64,000 bases of DNA, taken from assembly GCF_019186805.1 (NCBI RefSeq), contig NZ_CP066783.1, forward strand, positions 248,001 through 312,000. The letters run 5' to 3'. The notes below the pieces were generated by a model that was given only the letters and a program-made list of their open reading frames with translations, did not search any database and was not told the DNA's origin. Shown here piece after piece: positions 44,268 through 55,726 of the stretch; the stretch's first letter is position 1, and the number at the start of each line of letters is the position of its first letter. The position numbers and the translations under genes are program-made. Origin of the DNA: Comamonas fluminis (GTDB taxonomy: Bacteria; Pseudomonadota; Gammaproteobacteria; Burkholderiales; Burkholderiaceae_C).

Positions 44268-45011
44268 TCAGGGAGTCAGGCGCGCTTTCAACTGGCGACC
44301 CAGTATGTGCGCGGCTTCGTCCCAGGTTGTCTGTACGCCGATTGTAGAAAGGTCCACCGTCCTCAGTCCTGCGTATCCGCAAGGATTGATTCGACCGTAG
44401 GGTTCCAAATCCATGTTTACATTGAGTGCGACGCCGTGGTAGGTGCTGTGACGGCTCACTTTGATGCCCAGGGCTGCAATTTTGCCCAGCCCCTCGAAAT
44501 GCGGCTCGGGCGCAGGGCTGCCGGGTTCGCGGTGCTGGGGGCGCTGCTCCAGCATGGCGTGGCTGCGCGGGTCATCCAGGCGCACATAAATGCCGGGCGC
44601 ACCCGCCACACGGTGGCCGGTGACGCCAAAGTGCTCCAGCGTGCGGATCACTGCATCTTCCAGCCGGTACACATATTCCTTGACGAAGTAGCCCATGCGC
44701 TGCAAATCCAGCAGCGGATAGGCCACGACTTGGCCGGGGCCGTGATACGTCACCTGCCCACCGCGATTGGTTGCCACCACGGGAATATCGCCTGGGTGCA
44801 ACAAATGATCGCTTTTGCCAGCCAGTCCCTGTGTGAAATGGGGTGAGTGCTCACAAATCCATAGTTCATCGCGCGTGCTTGCGTCGCGGGTGCGCGTGAA
44901 CTCCTGCATGGCTGTGACAGTGGCTTCATAGCCGGTGCGGCCCAGAATTCGCAAATCCATGGGCTCGGGCGGTGTGAAAGGCTCTGTGGAGCTGGCTTGC
45001 GCCTGGCTCAC
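44268..45011 (-). CDS. lipB: Octanoyl-[acyl-carrier-protein]:protein N-octanoyltransferase
   Basis: The product has 247 residues from a GTG at 45011 that overlaps the ybeD stop (GTGA). The family parts are [20 protein letters not shown] and [17 protein letters not shown], with the catalytic Lys and the Cys in RINPCGY. It transfers octanoate from ACP to lipoyl domains before LipA acts. Order ybeD-lipB-lipA is the usual one. Confidence 0.97.
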   Translation of the reverse strand: MSQAQASSTEPFTPPEPMDLRILGRTGYEATVTAMQEFTRTRDASTRDELWICEHSPHFTQGLAGKSDHLLHPGDIPVVATNRGGQVTYHGPGQVVAYPLLDLQRMGYFVKEYVYRLEDAVIRTLEHFGVTGHRVAGAPGIYVRLDDPRSHAMLEQRPQHREPGSPAPEPHFEGLGKIAALGIKVSRHSTYHGVALNVNMDLEPYGRINPCGYAGLRTVDLSTIGVQTTWDEAAHILGRQLKARLTP

Positions 45012-45319
45012 AGCACCACCTTGACCAGGGGGTGAGCGGTCAGGGCGCGATAGGTGTCATCCAGCTGCTCGCGGCTGGTGGCCGTGATGGTGATGGTCAC
45101 GCCCAGATATTTACCGCCCGAGCTGGGGCGCAGCTCAATGGTGCTGGCGTCAAAGCTGGGGTCGAATTTTTCGGCAATCTTCGTGATCTCGTGCACCAGA
45201 TGATCGTCTTTGATGCCCATGACCTTGATCGGAAACAGGCTCGGGTACTCGATCAGCGAATCCTTGCGCGGATCTTCGGGCTGCTCGGTGGCGGGAGTGG
45301 TGTTATTGACGTCGCTCAT
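45008..45319 (-). CDS. ybeD: YbeD/DUF493 family protein
   Basis: The product has 103 residues from the ATG at 45319. Segment [20 protein letters not shown] and the end [11 protein letters not shown] identify the family, which has an ACT-like fold and is conserved next to lipB. A regulatory role for lipoylation is suspected but unproven. The frame is open to 45409, but that part is not conserved. Confidence 0.9.
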   Translation of the reverse strand: MSDVNNTTPATEQPEDPRKDSLIEYPSLFPIKVMGIKDDHLVHEITKIAEKFDPSFDASTIELRPSSGGKYLGVTITITATSREQLDDTYRALTAHPLVKVVL

Positions 45320-45701
45320 GTTGTGGTTCCCGTTCAGGCTGAATATGGCGCCCTGTGCAGCAGGGCTAAGTTGCAAAGATTGTGCGCCACGGCTGCTGGG
45401 CGCGTGCACGTGGGCCTAATTGCGAGGGCGGGCCTTCAATGTCCCCTGAATGTGGCGGGCAATTCAGGGCAATCAAGTATTTCAGCTGAGGCACACTTGC
45501 GCCCGCTCCAAGGTACTGACCCGTAAGTGTTGGCTCTCGACGACAGGCTGCTGCCAACATCAAAGACCTTTTGCGCATGACGGTATCAACCCCTATCGAA
45601 CGTCGGGGGTTTTTACTTATAATCAGAGGCTTTGTAAAAAAGTCTTGTCCGGTTTACTAGATAAGTGCTGAGTCTTACTGGTCAGTGGCGCGAAAGAAAA
45701 C
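45320..45701 (+). promoter_or_regulatory. Divergent gap with candidate atp promoter
   Basis: This 382-nt gap separates ybeD (-) from atpI (+). TATAAT at 45618-45623 is the best -10 box for the atp operon, 79 nt before atpI; the -35 region (near 45595) is weak. CCCCTGAATGTGGCGGGCAA followed by TTCAGGG near 45439-45468 can pair (CCCTGAA/TTCAGGG). I see no gene here. Confidence 0.45.
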
Positions 45702-46175
45702 ATGCAGAAAATGCCCGCTGATTTTCAGGATGAGGACGAAGTCGAAGACTTCAAGCCCCTCACGGCTCAGGAAGCTACAGCCTGGCGCTCACGGTTTCCG
45801 CAAGTCTCGGTCTGGCGCATTGTTGCGGTCCAGACTGTGGTGGGGATTGTGGTTGCAGCACTGGCCTGGCTGGTAACAGGACGTGCGGCGGTGGGTTGGT
45901 CGGCAGGCTATGGAGCTTTGTCGGTGGTGCTGCCAGCGGCTTTGTTTGCAAGAGGTGTGGTTCGTCAGCGGCCGGGAGGTGCCGGGGCGGCCATGGCAGG
46001 AATTTTCGGTTGGGAACTGGTAAAGCTGGTGCTGTGCATCGCCATGTTGGCTGCTGCGCCCAAGCTGGTTCCTGATCTGAGCTGGCTGGCTCTGCTGGTT
46101 GGCTTGATTGTTGTAATGAAAACGTATTGGGTTGCGCTGCTGGTGCGATCCGGTGTCCGAAAAACTGAAGCTTAA
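45702..46175 (+). CDS. atpI: ATP synthase subunit I
   Basis: The product has 157 residues with four hydrophobic helices after an acidic N-terminus (DFQDEDEVEDFKPL). AtpI helps assemble the c-ring. The motif VLPAALFARGVV and VMKTYWVALLVRSG near the end are family-like. First gene of the atp operon, 14 nt before atpB. Confidence 0.9.
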   Translation: MQKMPADFQDEDEVEDFKPLTAQEATAWRSRFPQVSVWRIVAVQTVVGIVVAALAWLVTGRAAVGWSAGYGALSVVLPAALFARGVVRQRPGGAGAAMAGIFGWELVKLVLCIAMLAAAPKLVPDLSWLALLVGLIVVMKTYWVALLVRSGVRKTEA

Positions 46176-46189
46176 GAAGAGAGTTGACG

Positions 46190-47053
46190 ATGGCCGCTGA
46201 TGCGAACGCCCCAACTGCAAGTGAATACATCGTTCACCACTTGCAACACCTGCAAAACATCAAGCAGAAGTCCGTCATTGATTTCTCAGTTGTGAACTAC
46301 GACTCGATCGCCGTGGCAGCCATCCTTGGCCTGCTGGGCATCTTCGTGCTCTGGCTGGCCGCTCGCAAGGCCACTTCCGGTGTTCCTGGTCGCTTCCAGG
46401 CCGCCGTGGAAATGCTGGTCGAAATGGTGGACAACCAGGCCAAGGCCAATATTCACAACGCTCAGTCCCGCAAGTTCATCGCTCCTCTGGCGCTGACCGT
46501 GTTTGTCTGGATTTTCCTGATGAACGCCATGGACATGCTGCCCGTGGACCTGCTGCCCGTGCTGTGGCAAGGCGCTACTGCTGACCATCACGCCTATCTG
46601 CGTGTTGTGCCTACCGCCGATCTGTCCACGACTCTGGGCCTGTCCTTCGCCGTTCTGGTTCTGTGCCTGTGGTACAGCGTCAAGATCAAGGGCCTGGGCG
46701 GCTGGGGCCACGAACTGGTGACCGCTCCCTTCGGCACCTCCAAGAATCCTGTCTTCGCCCTGATCCTGGGCGTGGTCAATCTGCTGATGCAGATCATTGA
46801 ATACGTTGCCAAGACGGTTTCGCACGGTATGCGACTGTTCGGCAACATGTACGCTGGTGAGTTGGTGTTCATGCTGATCGCTCTGATGGGCGGCGCAGCG
46901 GCTATGTCGCTCTCTGGTGTGTTGCTCCCTGTGGGGCACATCATTGCAGGCACGATCTGGGCAATCTTCCACATTTTGGTGATTACCCTGCAAGCCTTCA
47001 TTTTCATGATGCTGACGCTGATTTATCTCGGCCAGGCACATGAAGCTCACTGA
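46190..47053 (+). CDS. atpB: ATP synthase F0 subunit a
   Basis: The product has 287 residues with five or more membrane helices. The essential Arg is in AKTVSHGMRLFGNMYAGEL, and the C-terminal helix TLQAFIFMMLTLIYLG is typical. It forms the proton half-channels next to the c-ring. The ATG at 46190 is preferred over a TTG at 46184. Confidence 0.97.
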   Translation: MAADANAPTASEYIVHHLQHLQNIKQKSVIDFSVVNYDSIAVAAILGLLGIFVLWLAARKATSGVPGRFQAAVEMLVEMVDNQAKANIHNAQSRKFIAPLALTVFVWIFLMNAMDMLPVDLLPVLWQGATADHHAYLRVVPTADLSTTLGLSFAVLVLCLWYSVKIKGLGGWGHELVTAPFGTSKNPVFALILGVVNLLMQIIEYVAKTVSHGMRLFGNMYAGELVFMLIALMGGAAAMSLSGVLLPVGHIIAGTIWAIFHILVITLQAFIFMMLTLIYLGQAHEAH

Positions 47054-47083
47054 CCTTTCCCTTTCAACTTTACTTTCCCTTAA

Positions 47084-47350
<267 letters not shown>

Positions 47351-47385
47351 GCTCCGATCAACGCCCTAAATAGAAAGGTGTTGCC

Positions 47386-47856
47386 GTGAGTATCAACGCG
47401 ACCCTGTTCGTTCAGGCCATTGTTTTCCTGATCCTGGTGCTGTTCACGATGAAGTTCGTGTGGCCCCCGATTGCGAAGGCACTGGATGAGCGAGCCCAGA
47501 AAATCGCCGATGGCCTCGCTGCTGCCGACAAGGCCAAGACCGAATTGACCGCTGTAAACAAGCGTGTCGAGCAGGAATTGTCCCAGACGCGCAACGAAAC
47601 AGCTTCGCGGCTTGCGGACGCCGATCGCCGCGCCCAGGCCATCATCGAAGAGGCCAAGGCCCGTGCGACAGAAGAAGGCAACAAGATTGTTGCCGCTGCC
47701 CGCGCCGAAGCTGAGCAGCAAGCCATTGCTGCCCGTGAAGCCCTGCGTGAGCAAGTGGCTGCACTGGCTGTCAAGGGTGCCGAGCAAATCCTCCGCAAGG
47801 AAGTGAACGCCGGTGTCCACGCTGATCTGCTGAACCGCCTGAAGACAGAGCTGTAA
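47386..47856 (+). CDS. atpF: ATP synthase F0 subunit b
   Basis: The product has 156 residues from a GTG with AAAGG upstream. One N-terminal membrane helix ([19 protein letters not shown]) is followed by a long charged coiled coil. It is the peripheral stalk that holds F1 against rotation. Confidence 0.97.
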   Translation: MSINATLFVQAIVFLILVLFTMKFVWPPIAKALDERAQKIADGLAAADKAKTELTAVNKRVEQELSQTRNETASRLADADRRAQAIIEEAKARATEEGNKIVAAARAEAEQQAIAAREALREQVAALAVKGAEQILRKEVNAGVHADLLNRLKTEL

Positions 47857-47868
47857 GGAAAAGCAAAA

Positions 47869-48408
47869 ATGGCAGAACTCGCCACCATTGCCCGCCCTTA
47901 CGCCGAAGCACTGTTCAAAGCCTGCGCCGACAAGGGCGCAGATTTGAGCGGCACTGTCGCTTGGGTGGAGGAATTGGCGGCGATTGCCGCCAATCCGCAA
48001 TTGCGCCAACTGGCTGACAACCCCAATGTGAGCAGCACGCAAGTGTTTGATCTCATTACGGGTGTGGCCAAGTCGGCATTGCCCGATTCCGCACGCAACT
48101 TTCTGCGTGTGATTCTCGATAACGGCCGTCTGGACGCGCTGCCCGAAGCGGCAGCTCAGTTCCGCAGCCTCGTGAACAGCAAGAGCGGCTCTTCGGATGC
48201 CGTGGTGTTCAGCGCTTTCCCCATTGCGGATGCAGCGCTGGCCGAGCTGGGCGCTTCGCTGGAAAAGCGCTTTGGCCGCAAGCTGAACCTCACTGTGAAG
48301 CAGGATGACTCGCTGATCGGTGGTGTTCGCGTCGTGGTGGGCGACGAGGTGCTGGACACCTCCGTCAAGTCCCGTCTGGAACAAATGAAAGCGGCCCTCA
48401 CCGCGTAA
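47869..48408 (+). CDS. atpH: ATP synthase F1 subunit delta
   Basis: The product has 179 residues. The opening [15 protein letters not shown] and the C-terminal [20 protein letters not shown] identify delta, which ties the b stalk to the top of F1. It starts 12 nt after atpF. Confidence 0.97.
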   Translation: MAELATIARPYAEALFKACADKGADLSGTVAWVEELAAIAANPQLRQLADNPNVSSTQVFDLITGVAKSALPDSARNFLRVILDNGRLDALPEAAAQFRSLVNSKSGSSDAVVFSAFPIADAALAELGASLEKRFGRKLNLTVKQDDSLIGGVRVVVGDEVLDTSVKSRLEQMKAALTA

Positions 48409-48453
48409 TGCGCGCTTGAGGTCTCGGCTAACACAAGAAAGAAGGAAAGAGTC

Positions 48454-50013
48454 ATGCAACTCAATCCCGCAGAAATTTCTGAACTGATCAAGAGCCGCAT
48501 CGAAGGGCTGGCTGCTAGCACCGACGTCCGTAACGAAGGCACCGTGGTTTCCGTGACCGACGGTATCGTGCGCGTGCACGGCCTGTCCGACGTGATGGCC
48601 GGCGAAATGCTGGAATTCCCCGCAGATGCCGATGGTCAGCCCACCTATGGTCTGGCTCTGAACCTGGAGCGTGACTCCGTGGGCGCCGTTATTCTGGGCG
48701 GCTACGAGCACATCGCTGAAGGCAACACCGTCAAGTGCACCGGCCGTATTCTGGAAGTCCCCGTGGGCCCAGAACTGGTTGGTCGCGTGGTGAACGCCCT
48801 GGGTCAGCCTATCGACGGCAAGGGCCCCATCAACGCCAAGCTGACAGACGTGATCGAAAAGGTCGCTCCTGGTGTGATTGCACGTCAATCCGTGGATCAG
48901 CCTCTGCAGACCGGTATCAAGTCCATCGACTCCATGGTTCCCGTGGGCCGTGGTCAGCGTGAACTGATCATTGGTGACCGTCAGACCGGCAAGACTGCCG
49001 TGGCTATTGACGCCATCATCAACCAAAAGGGTCAAGGCGTTACCTGCGTGTACGTGGCGATTGGTCAGAAGGCTTCTTCGATCAAGAACGTGGTGCGCGC
49101 TCTGGAACAAGCTGGCGCGATGGAATACACCATCGTTGTGGCTGCTACCGCCTCCGAATCCGCTGCCATGCAGTACGTGTCGGCCTACTCTGGCTGCACG
49201 ATGGGCGAATACTTCCGCGACCGCGGCGAAGACGCTCTGATCGTTTATGACGATCTGTCCAAGCAAGCTGTGGCTTACCGTCAGGTTTCCCTGCTGCTGC
49301 GTCGCCCACCAGGACGTGAAGCCTTCCCTGGCGACGTGTTCTATCTCCACTCGCGTCTGCTGGAGCGTGCTGCTCGCGTGAACGCCGATTACGTGGAAGC
49401 CTTCACCAAGGGTGAAGTCAAGGGCAAGACCGGTTCCCTGACAGCTCTGCCTATCATCGAAACACAAGCTGGCGACGTGTCCGCTTTCGTTCCTACGAAC
49501 GTGATTTCGATTACTGACGGCCAGATCTTCCTGGAAACCAGCCTGTTCAACGCTGGTGTGCGTCCCGCTATCAACGCTGGTATCTCCGTGTCCCGCGTGG
49601 GTGGTTCCGCTCAGACCAAGGTTGTGAAGGGCCTGTCCGGCGGTATCCGTACCGACCTGGCTCAGTACCGTGAACTGGCCGCCTTCGCGCAGTTCGCTTC
49701 CGACCTGGACGATGCAACCCGCAAGCAGCTGGACCGCGGCGCCCGCGTGACCGAACTGCTCAAGCAAGCTCAGTACTCTCCTCTGTCGACCGCTCTGATG
49801 GCCTCTTCGCTGTTCGCAGTGAACAAGGGCTACATGGACGACATCGAAGTCAAGCAAGTGCTGCCTTTCGAAGCTGGTCTGCACCAGTTCCTGAAGACCA
49901 GCCACGGTGCTCTGCTGGATCGTCTGAACGAAAAGCGTGCTTTCGACAAGGAAGGCAAGGACGAAGCTGAACTGACTGCAGCCATTACTGCATTCAAGAA
50001 GTCCTTCGCTTAA
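48454..50013 (+). CDS. atpA: ATP synthase F1 subunit alpha
   Basis: The product has 519 residues. P loop GDRQTGKT, the alpha signature [17 protein letters not shown] and SYSG-like [17 protein letters not shown] are present. Alpha binds ATP at non-catalytic sites and supplies the arginine finger to beta. Confidence 0.99.
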   Translation: MQLNPAEISELIKSRIEGLAASTDVRNEGTVVSVTDGIVRVHGLSDVMAGEMLEFPADADGQPTYGLALNLERDSVGAVILGGYEHIAEGNTVKCTGRILEVPVGPELVGRVVNALGQPIDGKGPINAKLTDVIEKVAPGVIARQSVDQPLQTGIKSIDSMVPVGRGQRELIIGDRQTGKTAVAIDAIINQKGQGVTCVYVAIGQKASSIKNVVRALEQAGAMEYTIVVAATASESAAMQYVSAYSGCTMGEYFRDRGEDALIVYDDLSKQAVAYRQVSLLLRRPPGREAFPGDVFYLHSRLLERAARVNADYVEAFTKGEVKGKTGSLTALPIIETQAGDVSAFVPTNVISITDGQIFLETSLFNAGVRPAINAGISVSRVGGSAQTKVVKGLSGGIRTDLAQYRELAAFAQFASDLDDATRKQLDRGARVTELLKQAQYSPLSTALMASSLFAVNKGYMDDIEVKQVLPFEAGLHQFLKTSHGALLDRLNEKRAFDKEGKDEAELTAAITAFKKSFA

Positions 50014-50031
50014 TCGTAGCGAGGAGTCATC

Positions 50032-50898
50032 ATGGCAGCAGGTAAGGAAATACGCGGCAAGATCAAATCGGTGGAAAACACCAAGAAGATCACCAAAGCC
50101 ATGGAAATGGTGGCTGCATCCAAAATGCGCAAGGCGCAGGACCGGATGCTGGCTGCTCGTCCATACAGCGAAAAAATCCGCAACATTGCAGCCCATCTTG
50201 GCGAAGCCAACCCCGAATATGTGCACTCGTTCATGCAAGTGAACGATGCCAAGAAGGTCGGCGTCATCGTGGTGACGACCGACAAGGGTTTGTGCGGCGG
50301 CATGAACACCAACGTGTTGCGTGTCGTCACCAACAAGTTGCGTGAACTGCAGGATGCGGGTGTTGCGGCAGAGGCAGTGGCCATTGGCGGCAAGGGACTG
50401 GGTTTCCTGAACCGTGTCGGTGCCAAGGTGGTTTCCCATGCTACAGGCCTGGGCGACACCCCACACCTCGACAAGCTCATCGGGCCTGTCAAGGTGCTGC
50501 TGGACCAATATGCTGAAGGCAAGCTGAGCGCGGTGTACCTCTCGTACACCAAGTTCATCAACACCATGAAGCAGGAATCGGTGGTGGAGCAACTGCTCCC
50601 CCTGTCGTCCGACAAAATGCAAGCCGAGAAGACGGGTGCATCGTGGGAATACATCTACGAACCTGACGCTCAAAGCGTCATCGACGAACTGCTGGTTCGT
50701 TACGTAGAGTCCCTCGTGTACCAGGCGGTGGCGGAAAACATGGCGTCCGAACAATCGGCGCGCATGGTGGCCATGAAGGCCGCAACCGACAACGCCGGCA
50801 ACGTCATCAGCGAGTTGAAGCTGGTCTACAACAAGACGCGTCAGGCAGCGATTACGACCGAGTTGTCGGAAATCGTGGCAGGCGCCGCCGCTGTGTAA
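50032..50898 (+). CDS. atpG: ATP synthase F1 subunit gamma
   Basis: The product has 288 residues. N-terminal coiled coil [20 protein letters not shown] and the C-terminal helix [15 protein letters not shown] are those of the rotor shaft. It starts 18 nt after atpA. Confidence 0.98.
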   Translation: MAAGKEIRGKIKSVENTKKITKAMEMVAASKMRKAQDRMLAARPYSEKIRNIAAHLGEANPEYVHSFMQVNDAKKVGVIVVTTDKGLCGGMNTNVLRVVTNKLRELQDAGVAAEAVAIGGKGLGFLNRVGAKVVSHATGLGDTPHLDKLIGPVKVLLDQYAEGKLSAVYLSYTKFINTMKQESVVEQLLPLSSDKMQAEKTGASWEYIYEPDAQSVIDELLVRYVESLVYQAVAENMASEQSARMVAMKAATDNAGNVISELKLVYNKTRQAAITTELSEIVAGAAAV

Positions 50899-50908
50899 AC
50901 GGCTTTAA

Positions 50909-52342
<1,434 letters not shown>

Positions 52343-52350
52343 TCGGCTCG

Positions 52351-52440
52351 CACCCCCTGAGCGACTGCGTCGCTTCCCCCTCTCTTTCAGGAGGGGGACG
52401 ACACCTTCGCTGCGGGGCGGCCCTTGCTCGGTGTCACTGG
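52351..52440 (+). repeat. Dispersed intergenic repeat A, copy 5 (inside the atp operon)
   Basis: CACCCCCTGAGCGACTGCGT, CGCTTCCCCCTCTCTTTCAG, GAGGGGGACGACACCTTCGC, TGCGGGGCGGCCCTTGCTCG, GTGTCACTGG. It is the cleanest copy together with 8187-8271. It lies between atpD and atpC and could act on mRNA processing or relative expression of epsilon. Confidence 0.9.
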
Positions 52441-52492
52441 GTTGGGCTGTGTGAGTTTTTAGGACCGGTTTTAACCTTTTCAAGGAGCAAAG

Positions 52493-52909
52493 ATGAACAC
52501 CATTCACGTTGATGTGGTCAGTGCCGAAGAGTCCATCTTCTCTGGTGAAGCGCGCTTTGTCGCCTTGCCTGGTGAAGCGGGCGAGCTGGGCATTTATCCC
52601 CGCCACACACCGCTGATCACCCGCATCAAGCCGGGTTCGGTGCGCATCGAAATGCCTGATGGCAGCGAAGAGTTCGTCTTCGTGGCCGGTGGCATTTTGG
52701 AAGTGCAACCCAACTGCGTGACTGTGCTGTCCGACACCGCCATCCGTGGCAAGGATCTGGACGAGCAGAAGGCCAACGAGGCCAAGAAGGCAGCCGAAGA
52801 AGCTTTGAAGAACGCCAAGGGCGAACTGGACATTGCTCGCGCTCAGTCCGAGCTGGCCGTCATGGCCGCTCAGATTGCTGCTCTGCGCAAGTTCCGCCAG
52901 AAGCGTTAA
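52493..52909 (+). CDS. atpC: ATP synthase F1 subunit epsilon
   Basis: The product has 138 residues: an N-terminal beta sandwich ([20 protein letters not shown]) and a C-terminal helical hairpin that can inhibit ATP hydrolysis. It follows AAGGAG. Last gene of the operon, with two terminators downstream. Confidence 0.98.
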   Translation: MNTIHVDVVSAEESIFSGEARFVALPGEAGELGIYPRHTPLITRIKPGSVRIEMPDGSEEFVFVAGGILEVQPNCVTVLSDTAIRGKDLDEQKANEAKKAAEEALKNAKGELDIARAQSELAVMAAQIAALRKFRQKR

Positions 52910-52942
52910 TCATTTCGGGCGCCGGCGGGCGTCTCGACATGA

Positions 52943-52976
52943 AAAAAAGCCACCCGAGCGATCAGGTGGCTTTTTT
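52943..52976 (+). terminator. Terminator of the atp operon
   Basis: AAAAAAGCCACC pairs with GGTGGCTTTTTT around a 10-nt loop, 33 nt after the atpC stop. Confidence 0.92.
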
Positions 52977-53015
52977 ATTTTTGCTCACAATATAAGAGCG
53001 CGCTGCGCAGATAAG

Positions 53016-53052
53016 AAAAGGGCTTGAGTGCCAAAAACACTCAAGCCCTTTT
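53016..53052. terminator. Second, bidirectional terminator after the atp operon
   Basis: A perfect 15-bp stem AAAAGGGCTTGAGTG/CACTCAAGCCCTTTT with loop CCAAAAA. It ends the convergent small lipoprotein gene and backs up the atp terminator. Confidence 0.92.
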
Positions 53053-53086
53053 GCAGATGGACGCTGCGGTAGCGTCTATCTGGCTA

Positions 53087-53356
53087 TTACTGGTTGCAGG
53101 CGGCCTGATAGCCGTAGGTCACCGAGTTGTCCTTGGGGTCCACATGGCGGGACTTGCGGATCACGGCCTTGCTGGGGTCATCGCACATGGCGCGGATCTG
53201 GGCTTCGCACTTCTTGGGATCATCGATCTTGAGCTTGCAGCTCAGTGCATAGTCGAATTCCTCAGGCGTTTCGGCGCCCCTGGGGCTGATGGTGGAGCAA
53301 GCGCTCAGGGCCAGGGCCGAGCTGATGATGGCAAGAGAGAGCAGAGATTTCTTCAT
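53087..53356 (-). CDS. Small putative lipoprotein
   Basis: The product has 89 residues with a lipobox ALALSACSTIS (Cys at 20). The mature part has four more cysteines (LSCKLK, KKCEAQ, AMCDDP, AACNQ) that could form two disulfides. I do not recognise the family. Single gene with the terminator at 53016-53052. Confidence 0.72.
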   Translation of the reverse strand: MKKSLLSLAIISSALALSACSTISPRGAETPEEFDYALSCKLKIDDPKKCEAQIRAMCDDPSKAVIRKSRHVDPKDNSVTYGYQAACNQ

Positions 53357-53514
53357 GCTTTAGTGCTTTCTTAGGAAAATACGGCTGCCCTGACGCTAAC
53401 ACAGTCATGTGCAATAGCGCAGATGCTTCTGTGCAGGACAAACATGCATTTTGCCGCTCACAGCGGCGGCACGCAGCGATTTCAACGCTCAATTTTTGGG
53501 AAGACGCAGGGAAT

Positions 53515-54177
53515 ATGCGATATCAGGGAAGTCTGCTGCAGTGGAACGATGAGCGAGGCTTTGGCTGGATTGCGCCAGACAGCGGTGGCGAGAAGATTTT
53601 TGTGCACATCAGCGCGTTCACGCCGCGCCCCTCTGCAGAGCAGCGTCCCAGGGATGGCCTGCGAGTGGAGTTCGGCGTGGGCATGGACAAAGGCAAGAAG
53701 CGCGCAGAGCAGGTGGCATGGCGCCTGCCAGCGGCTCGCAGCCCTCAGGCGAGGCCTTCTGCGCAGCCCCAGCGTCGCACGGCATCGGTGAGTGGATCGC
53801 AGTCTGCGCGCCAGGACGGTGGCTGGCATGCCTCCAGCCGCTTCAGCTATGGCTCTTTGTTGATCTGGGTGGCGGTGATGCTGGCCTGCATCTCGAAATG
53901 GGCTATTGCGGGCTGGATTGTGATCGCGTATCTGGTGCTGAGCGTTGTGACCTTTATGGTCTATTGGCAGGACAAGTGGGCGGCCCAAAAAGGCCATTGG
54001 CGCACCCCTGAGAAGACTTTGCAGCTGCTTGCGCTGGCTGGCGGCTGGCCGGGTGCCGTGCTGGCCCAGCAATGGCTGCGCCACAAATCCAGCAAGACCA
54101 GCTTTCAGCTGCAATTCTGGTTCATGGTCTTGCTCAATGTGGCTGGCATTCTCTGGTTTTTGTACGGGCGCTATTGA
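53515..54177 (+). CDS. Cold-shock domain plus DUF1294 membrane protein
   Basis: The product has 220 residues. Residues 1-68 are a cold-shock OB fold with RNP1-like RGFGWIAP and RNP2-like KIFVHISAF. A basic Ser/Gln linker (about 75-105) leads to a DUF1294 domain with three or four membrane helices and KTLQLLALAGGWPGA. RNA binding and membrane parts in one chain suggest RNA contact at the membrane, but no function is known. The ATG at 53515 gives the full cold-shock domain. Confidence 0.85.
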   Translation: MRYQGSLLQWNDERGFGWIAPDSGGEKIFVHISAFTPRPSAEQRPRDGLRVEFGVGMDKGKKRAEQVAWRLPAARSPQARPSAQPQRRTASVSGSQSARQDGGWHASSRFSYGSLLIWVAVMLACISKWAIAGWIVIAYLVLSVVTFMVYWQDKWAAQKGHWRTPEKTLQLLALAGGWPGAVLAQQWLRHKSSKTSFQLQFWFMVLLNVAGILWFLYGRY

Positions 54178-54246
54178 GTAATCTGAAGCCATTTTGGCCT
54201 CAAGTCCTTACAGATAAAGCGCTTCAAGCGATTGAATCAAGAGCAA

Positions 54247-54789
54247 TTATTGCTTGCGACCGGGCAGGTGGTGCTGCACCACGGGCGCGTCGGGCAGGTT
54301 GGTGTCATCAGATGCGGAGCCTGTCTTTCGCGGAAAGTGGTGCGTCAGTTGCTGGCTCACGCGCTCCAGCGCGGTAACCAGGCCCACGCTGAAATGGCCG
54401 CTTTGAAAGGCGGATTGCATATCGCTGATCAGCGTCTGCCATTGCTCGGCACTCATGGTACGGTCCAGCGCACGGTCGGCCACGATTTCGATGGCGTGGT
54501 CGGCCAGCAGCAGATAGATGAGGGCGCCGTTGTTGTGCTCGGTATCCCAGACGCGCAGCTTGCCAAACAGCGTGATTGCACGCTGGCGCGCACTGGCATC
54601 GCGCCAGATGTAGCTGAAGGGCAGGCCTGCTTCCACACAGATGCGCACCTGGCCGGTGTGGCCCAGTTCGCTTTTGGCGATCAGCGTTTCAAGTTCTTTG
54701 AGGGTGGCCGGGGGCAGGGCCTTGCGCAGATGCATTTCGGCCCAGCGGTGACGCACCAGACGTGCAAAGCGTTGAAAAACATTGCGCAT
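54247..54789 (-). CDS. TPM-domain protein, soluble form
   Basis: The product has 180 residues. It has a TPM-like core (LIAKSELGHTGQVRICVEAG, then GALIYLLLADHAIEIVADRAL) but no signal peptide and no glycine-rich tail, unlike its two upstream neighbours. It starts 1 nt after the previous stop, so it is the last gene of the lemA operon. TPM proteins are linked to membrane or photosystem repair in other organisms; the function here is unknown. Confidence 0.82.
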   Translation of the reverse strand: MRNVFQRFARLVRHRWAEMHLRKALPPATLKELETLIAKSELGHTGQVRICVEAGLPFSYIWRDASARQRAITLFGKLRVWDTEHNNGALIYLLLADHAIEIVADRALDRTMSAEQWQTLISDMQSAFQSGHFSVGLVTALERVSQQLTHHFPRKTGSASDDTNLPDAPVVQHHLPGRKQ

Positions 54790-54790
54790 A

Positions 54791-55726
54791 TCACCAATCC
54801 CCCGAGGCGCCGCCACCACCAAAGCTGCCGCCCCCACCGGAGCTGAATCCGCCTCCGCCGCCAAAGTCTCCGCTGCTGCCGCTACCGCTGCTCCAGCCCC
54901 CACCGCCGCCAGTGCTGATATAGGGGCCGCCACCGCCTCCTCCCCCCCCGGAAATATTGGACAGCAGGGTGAACAGCAGGCCCACAAGGGCGGCAAGGCC
55001 CGCCGCGATAAGGCTGGCGGTGAAGACATAGACACCGAAACCGACCACGCCCGCCACGACCAGCGAGCCGATGAAACGCCCGAAGATCGCACGGGCCATG
55101 GCCATGCCTACGGGAATGCCAAAAAACAGCAGCGGCAGCAGAAAGTCCAGATGGTCTGTCCACGATTGGCTGGCGCGCTGGGGTTGCTGCGTGGGGGCGG
55201 GCAGCTTTTCGCCGTGAATCAGCAGACCCATCTGGTCAATGGCGGCAGACAGGCCGCCTGCATAGTCATCAGCGCGAAAGCGTGGCTTCATGGCGCCGTC
55301 GATGATGCGCGCGGCCATGATGTCGGGAATGGCGCCTTCGAGCTTGCGCGCCACTTCAATGCGCATGCGTCTGTCATTCTTGGCGACGACGATCAGCGTG
55401 CCGTCGCCAATTTCCTTGCGGCCCAGCTTCCAGCTGCTGGCCACGCGCCAGGCGTAGGAGGCAATGTCCTCGGGCGCAGTGCTGGGCACCATCAGCACCA
55501 CGACCTGCGCGCCAGTCTCGTCTTCCAGCTTTTTGAGCTGGGCGGTGAGCGACTGCACATCGCTGCTGCTGAGCGTGCCGCTTTGGTCAATGACGCGGCC
55601 CGTGAGCACGGGAACGGGCGCAACCGGAGCCTGTGCCATGGCTGCAGAGATGCCGAGCAGAGGCAGCAGCATGGCAAGCATCAGCCTGCACAGCCAAGAA
55701 TTCAAGGAGATCAAACCTGCCTGCAT
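54791..55726 (-). CDS. TPM-domain membrane protein with glycine-rich tail, copy 2
   Basis: The product has 311 residues: signal peptide or anchor, a TPM domain (LTGRVIDQSGTLSSSDVQSL, VVLMVPSTAPEDIASYAWRV), two membrane helices near 200-250, and a C-terminal Gly/Ser tail (GGGGSFGGGGASGDW). It shares its first 170 residues closely with the next gene upstream, so the pair arose by duplication. Start overlaps the previous stop (TAATG). Confidence 0.88.
   Translation of the reverse strand: MQAGLISLNSWLCRLMLAMLLPLLGISAAMAQAPVAPVPVLTGRVIDQSGTLSSSDVQSLTAQLKKLEDETGAQVVVLMVPSTAPEDIASYAWRVASSWKLGRKEIGDGTLIVVAKNDRRMRIEVARKLEGAIPDIMAARIIDGAMKPRFRADDYAGGLSAAIDQMGLLIHGEKLPAPTQQPQRASQSWTDHLDFLLPLLFFGIPVGMAMARAIFGRFIGSLVVAGVVGFGVYVFTASLIAAGLAALVGLLFTLLSNISGGGGGGGGPYISTGGGGGWSSGSGSSGDFGGGGGFSSGGGGSFGGGGASGDW

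Noticed and set aside
45366..45578. Open frame of 70 codons on the minus strand between ybeD and atpI
   Set aside because: No ribosome-binding site and no similarity; it overlaps the probable control region of both divergent operons.
54190..54250. Further copy of repeat B after the DUF1294 gene
   Set aside because: Only GCGCTT and a loose AGGCC stretch match; the TAGCTGC arm is absent, so it was not counted.
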